DNA of 36,983 bases from the NCBI GenBank assembly GCA_022796195.1, contig JAAWIE010000011.1, forward strand, positions 1 to 36,983. Direction: 5' to 3'. Position numbers and translations under genes: made by a program. Source of the DNA: Lawsonibacter sp. GTDB taxonomy: Bacteria; Bacillota; Clostridia; Oscillospirales; Oscillospiraceae. Under the pieces are notes generated by a model. It was not told the DNA's origin and did no database searches. It was given only the letters and a program-made list of their open reading frames with translations. Below, piece by piece: positions 23,134 to 30,836 of the stretch (positions within the stretch are counted from its first letter, which is position 1; each line of letters begins with the position of its first letter).

Positions 23134-23571
23134 TTGGTACAGCTTTGCCAAAATATCTTTTAGGACGAGAAAGGCGTCCAAATCACAGTAGCCATGCTCC
23201 TGTTTTAAGCGGTCCAACAGTTCCCGAAGCGGGGCCGTGTAAGCATCTGTCTGGACCTGTTGGGGGTACTCGCTGAGAACCGGATACTTTTTGGCCCACA
23301 TTTTGGTCCAGTCAATTTTCTTCTGGGTCTCGTCGCTGGTCCGTTCGATGACCGCTTCGATTTCCTTTACATCCACATCGAAATCAATTAGTTCATCCAG
23401 CGACAGGCGGTACAATACAGCCAGCCGTTTAGACTGCCGGATATCGGCTAACGTCTCGTTGGTCTCCCACTTTGAAATGGTCTGGCGGCTGACTCCCAGC
23501 TTTTCGGCTACCTCTTCCTGAGAGAGACCGGTTTTCTTTCGGGCGTTGAACAGGCTGCTTCCTAAATCCAT
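23131..23571 (-). CDS. XRE-family helix-turn-helix regulator
   Basis: A 146-residue protein with a clear N-terminal HTH at about 5-60: SLFNARKKTGLSQEEVAEKL, then GVSRQTISKWETNETLADIR. The C-terminal half (SDETQKKIDWTKMWAKKYPV onward) is helical, contains Trp and Tyr, and may dimerise or sense a ligand; I do not recognise it. AAAGGAGG precedes the ATG. It is the last gene of the leftward block, 90 bases after gluQ. Its target is unknown. Confidence 0.88.
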   Translation of the reverse strand: MDLGSSLFNARKKTGLSQEEVAEKLGVSRQTISKWETNETLADIRQSKRLAVLYRLSLDELIDFDVDVKEIEAVIERTSDETQKKIDWTKMWAKKYPVLSEYPQQVQTDAYTAPLRELLDRLKQEHGYCDLDAFLVLKDILAKLYQ

Positions 23572-23661
23572 GTCGTGTTCCTCCTTTGAATGATGAGGAC
23601 ATTATACCAGGGGAAACCAGCATAATCCACCAAGCAAACCGCTCAGTTTCGCCCGTTTTCC

Positions 23662-24579
23662 TTACATCCACGTCAAATCGCCGCGGGGCAGCTTTTCCCA
23701 GGAAAAGAGGGGGAGCAGCTCTTGGGGGGTGACGGCCCGAGGACAGTCGATGAGGTGGGCGGCAAAGGCCAACCGGCCCACAATTTCCGGGGCTGTGTAC
23801 TGCGCTTGGAGCTGGCCTAGTTCCAGGTCCCGGTCTCGCTTGGCCAGCCGCCGGCCATCGGGCGCCAGCAAGAGGGGAAGATGGCCGTACTGCGGATGGG
23901 GCAGGCCAAGACGCTCCTGGAGCCAAAGCTGACGGGGAGTGGAGGAGAGCAGATCACTCCCACGCACCACCTGAGTGACACCCATACAGGCGTCGTCTAC
24001 CACCACAGCAAGCTGGTAGGCGTAAACTCCATCGGACCGGCGGAGGATAAAGTCTCCGCAGTCTTGGGCCAGATGCTCGCTGAACTCCCCTTGGAGCAGG
24101 TCCGTGAAAGAGATGCCGGACTCCGGAACCCGGACCCGCCACGCAGGACGGCGGGTTTTTGCAAGCGTATCCCGCTGGTCTGGAGCCAGCCGCCGGCACC
24201 GGCCATCGTAAACCGCTGTTCCGTCGGAGCGGTGGGGGGCGGAGGCGGCCATCCGCTCTGCTCGCGTACAGAAACAGGGATAGATCAGGCCCTGCCGTTC
24301 CAGTTCCCGGAATGCCTCCGCGTAAAATTCCGTGCGTCTGGACTGGTATACCGGTTCGTTATCCCAATCCAGACCCAGCCATTCCAGATCGCGCATGACT
24401 TGGTCGCAGTACTTTTGACAGCACCGGTCTGGGTCCAGGTCTTCCAGACGCAGAACCATCCTGCCGCCCGCGCTCCGAGCAGACAGCCACGCCAGCAGGC
24501 AGGACCACAGGTTGCCCATGTGCATTCTTCCACTGGGGCTGGGAGCGAAGCGGCCAGTAATCCTATTCTTCCGTTCCAT
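23662..24579 (-). CDS. gluQ: Glutamyl-Q tRNA(Asp) synthetase
   Basis: A 305-residue protein, the catalytic half of a glutamyl-tRNA synthetase without anticodon-binding domain. The HIGH-type motif is FAPSPSGRMHMGNL (HMGN at 20-23), the KMSKS-like motif is RRLAKRDRDLELG, and a zinc site is formed by YPCFCTRAE with DGRC. It attaches glutamate to queuosine at position 34 of tRNA-Asp. ATG 24579 is the first possible start (an in-frame stop lies just upstream) and its Shine-Dalgarno is weak. It lies 18 bases after the metallopeptidase gene and probably depends on coupling to it. Confidence 0.92.
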   Translation of the reverse strand: MERKNRITGRFAPSPSGRMHMGNLWSCLLAWLSARSAGGRMVLRLEDLDPDRCCQKYCDQVMRDLEWLGLDWDNEPVYQSRRTEFYAEAFRELERQGLIYPCFCTRAERMAASAPHRSDGTAVYDGRCRRLAPDQRDTLAKTRRPAWRVRVPESGISFTDLLQGEFSEHLAQDCGDFILRRSDGVYAYQLAVVVDDACMGVTQVVRGSDLLSSTPRQLWLQERLGLPHPQYGHLPLLLAPDGRRLAKRDRDLELGQLQAQYTAPEIVGRLAFAAHLIDCPRAVTPQELLPLFSWEKLPRGDLTWM

Positions 24580-24597
24580 ACTCCATTACCACCTGCA

Positions 24598-24981
24598 TTA
24601 CGGTTCCTCCTCTTCAAATTCCTCCAGAGCCTGCCGCAAAAACTCCATATCTTTGTCATCCAAGGCGTGGAGTCCAGCGGTTTCCTCCAGATGGTGGGTA
24701 AACTCGTGGGCCACCGTTGCAAAAATCTCATCCCGCCAGCACGCTTCGTCTTCATCGGAGAGGAGGGCGGCAAAGGAGCCGTAGTACAGCAGGATATACC
24801 GGCCCAGCAGGTCGTGGACATACTCGCCCATAATGTACATCTCGCCGCTGGGGAAATCCGGGTCAGTGAGGGCGGTTTCCTCCAACTGGATGCCGCCGTC
24901 CAGGTCCTCAAAAAAGGCTTCCGGAAACTGGGCCGCGATCTCTTCCAGCCAATTGCCCATCTGTTCGTAGGTGGGTGTCAT
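24598..24981 (-). CDS. Zincin-like metallopeptidase family protein
   Basis: A 127-residue small protein with HEFTHHLEE at about residues 96-104, the HExxH zinc motif variant of the Zincin_1 family (PF06262), preceded by YILLYYGSFAALLSDEDEAC. It is very acidic, ending EEFEEEEP. The start at 24981 is 8 bases after GGAGG; the earlier ATG at 24996 contains that GGAGG and is less likely. Proteolytic activity has not, to my knowledge, been settled for the family. It sits between trhP and gluQ, two tRNA-modification genes. Confidence 0.82.
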   Translation of the reverse strand: MTPTYEQMGNWLEEIAAQFPEAFFEDLDGGIQLEETALTDPDFPSGEMYIMGEYVHDLLGRYILLYYGSFAALLSDEDEACWRDEIFATVAHEFTHHLEETAGLHALDDKDMEFLRQALEEFEEEEP

Positions 24982-25069
24982 ATTGCCTGCCTCCATTGTT
25001 TCATGTGTTGGGGCGCATCGTATGCGCAGTATCGGGGATTGCCGGCGGCTTGGGCCAAATACACACGCT

Positions 25070-26284
25070 TTAGGGTGATAGGCTGGCCTTCCTCCGCAGC
25101 AGGGACAGGGGAGGAACCTGACCGGGCAGCTTCATGCGGAAAACCATCTGGGGGTGCCGGACCTCGCATAAAGGAACTCCATCCCCGTCCCAGAGAGCCT
25201 CTACGGTAAGGGCCTGGGGTCGGACATCTGGGCCGACCAGTTCCAATTCCTCACCGACGGCAAATTTATTGTTCAGTGTGAGGACTGCGGCCCCGGTTTC
25301 GTCACAGGACTGGACCTTCGCCACAATCTGCCAGTCCCGAACATAGCGGGCATGCTCCGTAAACTGCCCTGGCTGGCCGTAGAAAAAGCCGGTTGAGTAG
25401 TGCCGGTGGCTGATGTGTTCCACCTCATCCCGCCAAACCGGGTCCAGAGGTACGCCTGCCGCCGCTGCATCGATGGCATGGCGGTAAGCACCGGTGACAA
25501 TGGCGGCGTAGTAGGCCGATTTGGCCCGGCCCTCAAGTTTCAGGGAGTCCACTCCGGCGTGAATCAGGTCGGCTACATGGTCAATCATGCACATATCACG
25601 GGAGTTCATAATGTAAGTCTCGCCATTTTCCTCGTACACAGGAAAGTATTCTCCCGGTCGTTTTTCTTCCATCAAAGCGTATTGGTAGCGGCAGGGCTGA
25701 GCACAGGCGCCACGGTTGGAATCGCGGCCTGTCATATAGTTGGACAGCAGGCACCGCCCCGAGTAGCTGACGCACATGGCCCCATGGGCAAAGGTCTCGA
25801 TCTCCAGTTCTGGAGAGGTTTTGGCTCGAATTTCCCGAATTTCCTCCAGAGAAAGTTCCCGGGCCAAAATCACCCGGGCCGCCCCCAGGTCGTGCCAAGC
25901 ACGGGCGGAGTGATAGTTTACAATGCTGGCCTGGGTGGAGATGTGGCATTGGACATGGGGAGCGTACCGTTTGGCAAGGGCAAGCACACCCACATCGGCC
26001 AGAATAACCGCATCTATTCCCATTTCCTCCAAATATTCCAGCCATTGGGGCAAAAGGCTGGCCTCCTCATTTCGGGGCATGGTGTTGCAGGTGACATGGA
26101 CCCGGACGCCGTGGGCCCGGCACAGTGCGACGGCGGTTTTCAGCTCCGGTGGGGAGAAGTTACCGGCAAAGGAACGCATCCCGAAGGTATTTCCTGCCAG
26201 ATAGACGGCGTCTGCTCCATAGGCCACCGCCATTTGCAGACGCTCCATATCCCCGGCCGGGGAGAGAAGCTCAATTTTTTTCAT
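25070..26284 (-). CDS. trhP: U32 family peptidase-like tRNA hydroxylation protein TrhP
   Basis: A 404-residue U32 protein. The family signature ETFAHGAMCVSYSGRCLLSN (about 161-180) carries two of the four conserved cysteines; GACAQPCRY supplies the other two. The N-terminal ELLSPAGDMERLQMAVAYGA is a TIM-barrel-like start. In Bacillus and E. coli TrhP hydroxylates uridine 34 to 5-hydroxyuridine in tRNA, with prephenate needed. AAGGAG precedes the ATG. It follows mltG with a terminator-like hairpin in the 48-base gap, the same neighbour order as the yrrL-yrrO region of Bacillus. Confidence 0.9.
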   Translation of the reverse strand: MKKIELLSPAGDMERLQMAVAYGADAVYLAGNTFGMRSFAGNFSPPELKTAVALCRAHGVRVHVTCNTMPRNEEASLLPQWLEYLEEMGIDAVILADVGVLALAKRYAPHVQCHISTQASIVNYHSARAWHDLGAARVILARELSLEEIREIRAKTSPELEIETFAHGAMCVSYSGRCLLSNYMTGRDSNRGACAQPCRYQYALMEEKRPGEYFPVYEENGETYIMNSRDMCMIDHVADLIHAGVDSLKLEGRAKSAYYAAIVTGAYRHAIDAAAAGVPLDPVWRDEVEHISHRHYSTGFFYGQPGQFTEHARYVRDWQIVAKVQSCDETGAAVLTLNNKFAVGEELELVGPDVRPQALTVEALWDGDGVPLCEVRHPQMVFRMKLPGQVPPLSLLRRKASLSP

Positions 26285-26298
26285 ACTGGTCTCTCCTT

Positions 26299-26329
26299 AA
26301 AAATATCCACCGGCATTGCCGGTGGATAT
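26299..26329 (-). terminator. Hairpin with T-run between mltG and trhP
   Basis: ATATCCACCGGCA (26303-26315) pairs with TGCCGGTGGATAT (26317-26329). On the minus strand it runs into TTTTT and then the trhP ribosome site. It is a terminator for mltG that should reduce trhP expression. Confidence 0.75.
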
Positions 26330-26332
26330 GTG

Positions 26333-27484
26333 TTATTTGTACCGCTCCTGGCTGGCAATAAATGCCTGATGCTGGTCATACGTGCGGAAGAAGTGGTGGA
26401 TGTTATCATCGCCGAGGGCATAGTAATAGTTTTTGCTTTGTGCGGGGTTCAGCGCAGCTACAATCGATTCCAGACCGGGATTAGCGATGGGACCTGCGGG
26501 CAGACCCTGGTACAGATAGGTGTTGTAAGGGGAATCGATAAATTTATCTGCCTCGCTGGGTTCCTTGCCGCCGTTGATATAGACCAAGGTGGCGTCGATC
26601 TGGAGATAGCCCATGGTGCCCCCGGTCGAGTTGTTCAGCCGGTTGTAGATGACCGAAGCGATGTCTGTTCGGTCCTCACCGGTGGTTTCTCGCTCGATCA
26701 TGGACGCGATAGTAAGAATATCGCGCAGGGAATGGCCGGAGTTCTCTACCTGAGCCATCATACTGTCACTGATGACCTGGCTGTCGAAGTAGACCAGCAG
26801 CTTGTTCAGGGCATAGATTGGATCGTGGGGCGTATAGAAGTCGTAGGTGGCGGGCATAAGGTAGCCCTCCAGCCTGTGGTAATCGCCCAGGGGGATGTCC
26901 TGAAGGAAATCGAAAGCGTAGTCATGCTCTGCCGCCGCCTCGCGCAGGTCTTGAACGGTGGATACCCCCTTCTCCTCCAACAAAGAAAAGATCTGGTCGG
27001 TGGTGTAACCCTCTGGAATGGTCACCCGCACCTGAGCGCGGTTAGCAGAGTTGGCCCTCATTCCGGCCAGCAGAGCGCGGTAGTCCATGTCGGTGGTCAG
27101 GGTATAGGTACCGGCGGCCAGTGTGTCCGTCTTATGGGTCACAGCGGCGAAGATTTTAAAGAGGAGCTTGTATTCAATCAAGCCCTCGTTCTTGAGCCGG
27201 TCCACTACAGCGTCGAAAGGCTCCTCCGATGTGACAGTAAAGGTGACCGATTTGTAATCTTTGTTCAGGGCAAGCACATCGCCGGCAAAGACCCAGCCGA
27301 TGCAGGCCAGCATGACGGATACGCCAATGACTACCGCCACATACAGCAGTACCAGGGCGGCAGTGCGGCCGGCAGAGCGCCGCTTTTTCCTGGGTCTTCG
27401 CGGGGCCTCCCGTCCTTCCCGGGGGCCGTCCGGCTCATAGGAGGAACGGCGTTCCCTGGAGTCATAATAGTTATCCTGCGGCAT
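26333..27484 (-). CDS. mltG: Endolytic transglycosylase MltG
   Basis: A 383-residue protein. The cytoplasmic tail (1-40) is rich in Arg, Lys and Pro, and one transmembrane segment spans about 42-66. A LysM-like part (about 78-130) precedes the YceG/MltG catalytic domain, with Glu264 in TIASMIERETTG and the NTYLYQGLPAGPIANPG signature near 330. It cuts new glycan strands as they are made and sets their length. ATG 27484 follows AGGAG by 9 bases. The catalytic set looks intact. Confidence 0.94.
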   Translation of the reverse strand: MPQDNYYDSRERRSSYEPDGPREGREAPRRPRKKRRSAGRTAALVLLYVAVVIGVSVMLACIGWVFAGDVLALNKDYKSVTFTVTSEEPFDAVVDRLKNEGLIEYKLLFKIFAAVTHKTDTLAAGTYTLTTDMDYRALLAGMRANSANRAQVRVTIPEGYTTDQIFSLLEEKGVSTVQDLREAAAEHDYAFDFLQDIPLGDYHRLEGYLMPATYDFYTPHDPIYALNKLLVYFDSQVISDSMMAQVENSGHSLRDILTIASMIERETTGEDRTDIASVIYNRLNNSTGGTMGYLQIDATLVYINGGKEPSEADKFIDSPYNTYLYQGLPAGPIANPGLESIVAALNPAQSKNYYYALGDDNIHHFFRTYDQHQAFIASQERYK

Positions 27485-27523
27485 TCAGGTCAGCTCCTAA
27501 TAAAAATTTCCTGCAACCCTGTC

Positions 27524-27551
27524 ACCTGGGACAAGGAGGGCCCATAGAATG
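27524..27551 (+). promoter_or_regulatory. Possible sigma-K-type promoter for the Cys-rich microprotein
   Basis: AC (27524-27525), 17 bases, CATAGAATG (27543-27551) loosely fits the mother-cell sigma-K pattern. No good sigma-A promoter is seen in the 117 bases ahead of the gene. Confidence 0.25.
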
Positions 27552-27601
27552 GTACAGAACGCGGGGACGATGTCCCGGCAAATTAAGTGAGGTGAAATGT
27601 T

Positions 27602-27802
27602 ATGTTCTATGGTAACAACGGTTGGGGCGGCGGCAGTGCGCTGTGGATCATCATTCTGATCATCATTCTGTTCGGCTGGGGCGGCAATGGCTGCAACAAC
27701 AACTGCGGCTGTAACAACTGCGGCTGCAATAATGGCTGTGGCTGCAACAATGGCTGCAGCAACGACTGCGGCTGTGGCTGCGGCGACGACTGCGGCTGCT
27801 GA
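27602..27802 (+). CDS. Asn/Gly/Cys-rich microprotein with one membrane segment
   Basis: A 66-residue protein: short MFYGNNGWGGGS head, a hydrophobic helix (about 13-25, SALWIIILIIILFGW), then a tail made of Cys-Gly-Cys-Asn-Asn-like repeats (about 26-66) with 14 cysteines. GAGGTGA lies about 9 bases before the ATG. Similar small Gly/Cys-rich membrane proteins are common in spore-forming Firmicutes, but I do not know a function for this one. Metal binding, disulfide cross-linking in the spore coat, or envelope roles are possibilities. It is the only rightward gene in the 23-32 kb leftward block. Confidence 0.65.
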   Translation: MFYGNNGWGGGSALWIIILIIILFGWGGNGCNNNCGCNNCGCNNGCGCNNGCSNDCGCGCGDDCGC

Positions 27803-27822
27803 GCTTCTACACAGCGGAAGAG

Positions 27823-27848
27823 GCGGGGGAGTAATCTCCCGCACTTTT
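27823..27848 (+). terminator. Hairpin after the Cys-rich gene
   Basis: GCGGGGGAG pairs with CTCCCGC around TAAT, followed by ACTTTTCC, 20 bases after the stop codon. Confidence 0.5.
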
Positions 27849-27856
27849 CCACCCGG

Positions 27857-28432
27857 TTAGAAGGACAGGCTTTCGGTTTCGGTAATCAGAACGTCCACCC
27901 GGGCGTCGTGGGTCTGTGTAGGGACCCGATTTTGAAGGACCGCACTCCGGCACAGACCCACGCGGAAACCGGCAAAGTGTTCCAGCCAGCGGTCATAATA
28001 GCCGCCGCCGAAACCGAGACGGTAACCCTGCCGGTCGTAGCACACAGCGGGCACAAGAACCAGATCAATGTCTGCGGGAGACAAGAGGGGGCAGTCCGGT
28101 CCCGGTTCCGAGATGCCAAAGGACACTGAAACCAGCGGCCGGTCTGGGAGGTAGCGGCGCACCTCCATCTGGTGCTCCGGGAGCATCCGAGGCAGTCCCA
28201 CCGCCTTACCATGCCCAGTCAGATACTCCACCAGACGGGCAGTGTCCGGCTCCTTCCCCGGGATACCCCAAAAGGCAAAGATTGTTTTTGCCGCCTGAAC
28301 CTGGGGCAGAGCGAGAAAACCAGTAAAAAGCGCCTCGTCGCTTTGCCGCATCTGCTCTGGAGTCATTGCGGACAACTGTTCCCGCACCTGACGGCGCAAG
28401 GCTTTCTTTTCCAGATCAATAGTGGATGGCAT
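27857..28432 (-). CDS. 5-formyltetrahydrofolate cyclo-ligase
   Basis: A 191-residue protein of usual length. The N-terminal basic helix LEKKALRRQVREQLSAMTPE is followed by FAFWGIPGKEPDTARLVEYL and the C-terminal signature YRLGFGGGYYDRWLEHF. It uses ATP to return 5-formyl-THF to 5,10-methenyl-THF, recovering stored folate. ATG 28432 lies inside the 3' end of the DJ-1 gene (17-base overlap), with GAGAAGG upstream, so the two are coupled. It is the last gene of the WecG-DJ-1-cyclo-ligase unit. Confidence 0.92.
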   Translation of the reverse strand: MPSTIDLEKKALRRQVREQLSAMTPEQMRQSDEALFTGFLALPQVQAAKTIFAFWGIPGKEPDTARLVEYLTGHGKAVGLPRMLPEHQMEVRRYLPDRPLVSVSFGISEPGPDCPLLSPADIDLVLVPAVCYDRQGYRLGFGGGYYDRWLEHFAGFRVGLCRSAVLQNRVPTQTHDARVDVLITETESLSF

Positions 28433-28955
28433 GGCGCACCTTCTCCGCCTCATCCAGCCCCGCCAGGGCTTCCACCAGGGCCAGCCCGAAATCGAAAGCG
28501 GAACCGGCGGCCCGGCCAGTGATGATTTTGCCATCCGCAACAAAACGCTGCTCCATGCGGGTCTGAGCGCCGGTGAGCTGGCCCTCCATGCCGGGGTAGC
28601 AGACGGCCTGCTTTCCCTCCAGAAGGCCCCATTCGCCCAGAAGAGTAGGGGCGGCACAGATGGCGGCTACCGGGAGGCCGCTGGCGGCGGCTTGCCGGAC
28701 CAGAGCGGCTACGGCAGGCTCCAGCCCTAAATTTTGGACGCCAACGCCGCCGCCGGGCAGGACCACCATTTCTCCATTGGATAGGTCAACCTTGTCCAGC
28801 GTCATGTCAGCGGATACAGTGATATTATGGCTTCCGGTAACGGTTTCCCCATTAAGGGACACCAGAGCCGTTTTAATCCCAGCGCGGCGAAGAAGATCCG
28901 CAGGTACCAAAGCCTCCGCCTCCTCAAAACCGGGGGCCAGCAGAATATATACCAT
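28416..28955 (-). CDS. DJ-1/PfpI family protein
   Basis: A 179-residue protein of the DJ-1 (YajL/ThiJ) group. The nucleophile Cys100 is in the elbow VAAICAAPTLL, and the nearby Glu of FEEAEALVPADLLRRAG (about 14) is the usual partner that activates it. GKIITGRAAGSAFDFGLALV is the family C-terminus. Members are linked to protection against oxidants and reactive carbonyls; exact activity cannot be read from sequence. AAGGAGG lies upstream of the ATG. It is 13 bases after the glycosyltransferase gene. Confidence 0.92.
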   Translation of the reverse strand: MVYILLAPGFEEAEALVPADLLRRAGIKTALVSLNGETVTGSHNITVSADMTLDKVDLSNGEMVVLPGGGVGVQNLGLEPAVAALVRQAAASGLPVAAICAAPTLLGEWGLLEGKQAVCYPGMEGQLTGAQTRMEQRFVADGKIITGRAAGSAFDFGLALVEALAGLDEAEKVRHAIHY

Positions 28956-28968
28956 GAGTTTATCCTCC

Positions 28969-29703
28969 TTATGATTTTTTCAGCCGTGTCCCGGCCGCTT
29001 TGACCAGCACCAGAGGCAGTTTTGCCATTCTTCCTGCCCGCTGAGGCTCCTTTGTCAGGCGGTAGGCCCACTCGAGACCCAGCTTTTGCCAGGATTCTGG
29101 GGCGCGGGCCACCTTACCGGCGAACACGTCCAGCGCACCGCCCAGCCCAATGGCCATCCGGGCGCCGGTATGCCGGCCCCAGCGGGCCATCCATTTTTCC
29201 TGTTTTGGGGCGCCCAGACAGACAAAGAGCAAATCCGGATGGGCGGCGGCTACCTTCAATAGGACCGCTTCCTCATCGCTGAAATATCCGTCCTGGGTGC
29301 CGCATAGCGTAATGTTGGGATGCTGTTCTACAATGTTCCGGCCCGCCTCTTCGGCAACGCCAGGCTTTGCGCCCAGCAGATAGAGCCGTCCGCCCCGTTG
29401 GTTGAGGCAGTTCAGCATATCGGCGGCGAATTCAATTCCAGGGACCCGGCCTTTCAGAGGAGTGCCCTGTATTTTGGCCGAGTAAACTACCCCAATGCCA
29501 TCGGCCAAAACTAGGTCGGCCCCATTGAGCACCTGACGGAATTCGCTGTCTCGTTCCGCAGCCAAAATAAATTCTGGGTTTGGGGTTACTACATAGTGAA
29601 ATTTGTCTTCATCCAGCAGAGCCGCGCCCGCTTGAGCAGCCTCTGACCGGGTGAGGTCGTCAAATTGGATTCCTAAAATCTCTTTTTTCAATCGAACCTC
29701 CAT
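28969..29703 (-). CDS. WecG/TagA/CpsF family glycosyltransferase
   Basis: A 244-residue protein. The conserved VTPNPEFILAAERDSEFRQV, then ADLVLADGIGVVYSAK (Asp of the active site), GRLYLLGAKPGVAEEA, and FVCLGAPKQEKWM are family blocks. Such enzymes add N-acetylmannosamine or similar sugars to a lipid-linked GlcNAc, starting wall teichoic acid or other surface polymers. The start at 29703 has GGAGGG only a few bases upstream, partly buried in a hairpin. A later TTG 12 bases on, after a second GGAGG, is an alternative. No other polymer genes are adjacent. Confidence 0.9.
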   Translation of the reverse strand: MEVRLKKEILGIQFDDLTRSEAAQAGAALLDEDKFHYVVTPNPEFILAAERDSEFRQVLNGADLVLADGIGVVYSAKIQGTPLKGRVPGIEFAADMLNCLNQRGGRLYLLGAKPGVAEEAGRNIVEQHPNITLCGTQDGYFSDEEAVLLKVAAAHPDLLFVCLGAPKQEKWMARWGRHTGARMAIGLGGALDVFAGKVARAPESWQKLGLEWAYRLTKEPQRAGRMAKLPLVLVKAAGTRLKKS

Positions 29704-29944
29704 GCGCCCTCCGGCGCGGCTGCTCCGCCGGCTGTTATGTCCACCAGGGTCATCATTCCCCAAAGGACAGTCGCTCAAACAGGGCGGATTTGTGTTTTAC
29801 AATGCTTTTAGCATTCTACCATGGAATGGCAGAAAAGTCTATGAAATTTCCGTGAAGGTTTTTTCAAATTTCGGGAGACGGCAGGTTTTTGTATACTGCA
29901 TGTTGGGCCGGATGAAATTACCGCAGTATCGGTTAACGGTCGAG
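29704..29944 (-). promoter_or_regulatory. Long leader of the glycosyltransferase operon with ribosome-site hairpin
   Basis: About 240 bases separate the promoter from the start codon and hold no gene. Next to the start, CCGGCG (29711-29716) and CGCCGG (29726-29731) form a stem whose proximal arm overlaps the GGAGGG ribosome site (29708-29713). Translation may be limited by this fold. Confidence 0.4.
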
Positions 29945-29973
29945 ATTATAACATAATGAGGCAGAAAATGCAA
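29945..29973 (-). promoter_or_regulatory. Sigma-A promoter of the glycosyltransferase operon
   Basis: On the minus strand TTGCAT (complement of 29968-29973), 17 bases, exact TATAAT (complement of 29945-29950). It lies directly after the stop codon of the DUF4130 gene. Confidence 0.7.
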
Positions 29974-29980
29974 GGAATGG

Positions 29981-30766
29981 CTATCTGCCCTTCACCTCTG
30001 GCAGAGCGGTGTCCCAATCCTCCTGAAACTCAGTCATCATAGCCCAGTAGCGTTTTGGCATATTGGTCATGCGGCACTTTGGATTGTAACGGCCCTCAAT
30101 GGCGATGGTGTCGTAGAAAGCCCGCCACAGTTTTCGGTAAGACAGTTCGGTTTCACCGGCAGGGCCTGTCTGGAAGCTGTCCACTGGGAGGATGCTCCAG
30201 CCGTTGGGGCCGGGCTGATGGAACAGAGCCTCGCTGTGGACGCGGTCGTGAAGGACGAAATGCTCTTGGGGATAGCGGGAGCAAAAGTGGGGCCTCAGCA
30301 GGGGTAAAACCCGATTTTTGGGTTCAATTTCCCCCACTAGAACGCCGTTTAATTCAGAAAACCGGGTAAAACCCTTGTACTGATGGGCCTCGTGCTCCAA
30401 ATGCCATACCGCCTTGCGAACCCGGTCTACAGTGGGGTCGGTGAGGTGTTTGACCACTTTGGGGCCCATCTGATAGCCCAGGCGGAGAAAACGCCACAGC
30501 CATAGTTCCCGGTCGGGCAGACAGGTGAGGAAGCACCGGACCGCCAGTTCCTGCCCCTCCCGGCCGAACTTGGCAAAGGATTTGTACACCCGGCGGGCGT
30601 GTGCCTCGTCGGTCTCCACCGTCCGCAAGGGGTAGAGAGAACCACATAGATCCTCTGGTACACGAAATTCTACCGGTTCCTCCCGGTTGACGTAGCAGTC
30701 AAACACGCAGGAGAGGTAACCGGGATAGGTGCCGTCGTATTGACAGCAGATTTGAGTCCAGGGCAC
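29981..30766 (-). CDS. TIGR03915-type putative DNA metabolism protein (DUF4130)
   Basis: A 261-residue protein. Visible blocks are YDGTYPGYLSCVFDCYV at the N-terminus, ETDEAHARRVYKSFAKFG, and the DUF4130 part (HEAHQYKGFTRFSELNGVLV; then YYNPKC-like RYNPKCRMTNMPKRYWAMMT at the C-terminus). The family is annotated as a probable DNA repair or metabolism protein, nearly always beside a TIGR03916 radical SAM protein, as here. The activity is unknown. It starts at GTG 30766 after AAGGAGGG. It is 70 bases downstream of the radical SAM gene and probably co-transcribed. Confidence 0.85.
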   Translation of the reverse strand: MPWTQICCQYDGTYPGYLSCVFDCYVNREEPVEFRVPEDLCGSLYPLRTVETDEAHARRVYKSFAKFGREGQELAVRCFLTCLPDRELWLWRFLRLGYQMGPKVVKHLTDPTVDRVRKAVWHLEHEAHQYKGFTRFSELNGVLVGEIEPKNRVLPLLRPHFCSRYPQEHFVLHDRVHSEALFHQPGPNGWSILPVDSFQTGPAGETELSYRKLWRAFYDTIAIEGRYNPKCRMTNMPKRYWAMMTEFQEDWDTALPEVKGR

Positions 30767-30836
30767 GGGAAGCCCTCCTTTCGTGGGGACTTATTTATGA
30801 GACGTCTGTAGATAAACAGTATAGAGTGCTGTGTCC

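Noticed and set aside
23881-25209. Plus-strand open frame of 442 codons
   Set aside because: Crosses gluQ, the metallopeptidase gene and the intergenic gaps in antisense; no family resemblance.
25400-27547. Plus-strand open frame of 715 codons
   Set aside because: It lies antisense to trhP and mltG, both clear families with ribosome sites. The frame is an artefact of GC-rich codon use, with no start signal and no recognisable domain.
27690-27800. CRISPR-like or tandem DNA repeat
   Set aside because: The repetition comes from Cys-Gly-Asn codons of the microprotein; units are irregular and there are no spacers.
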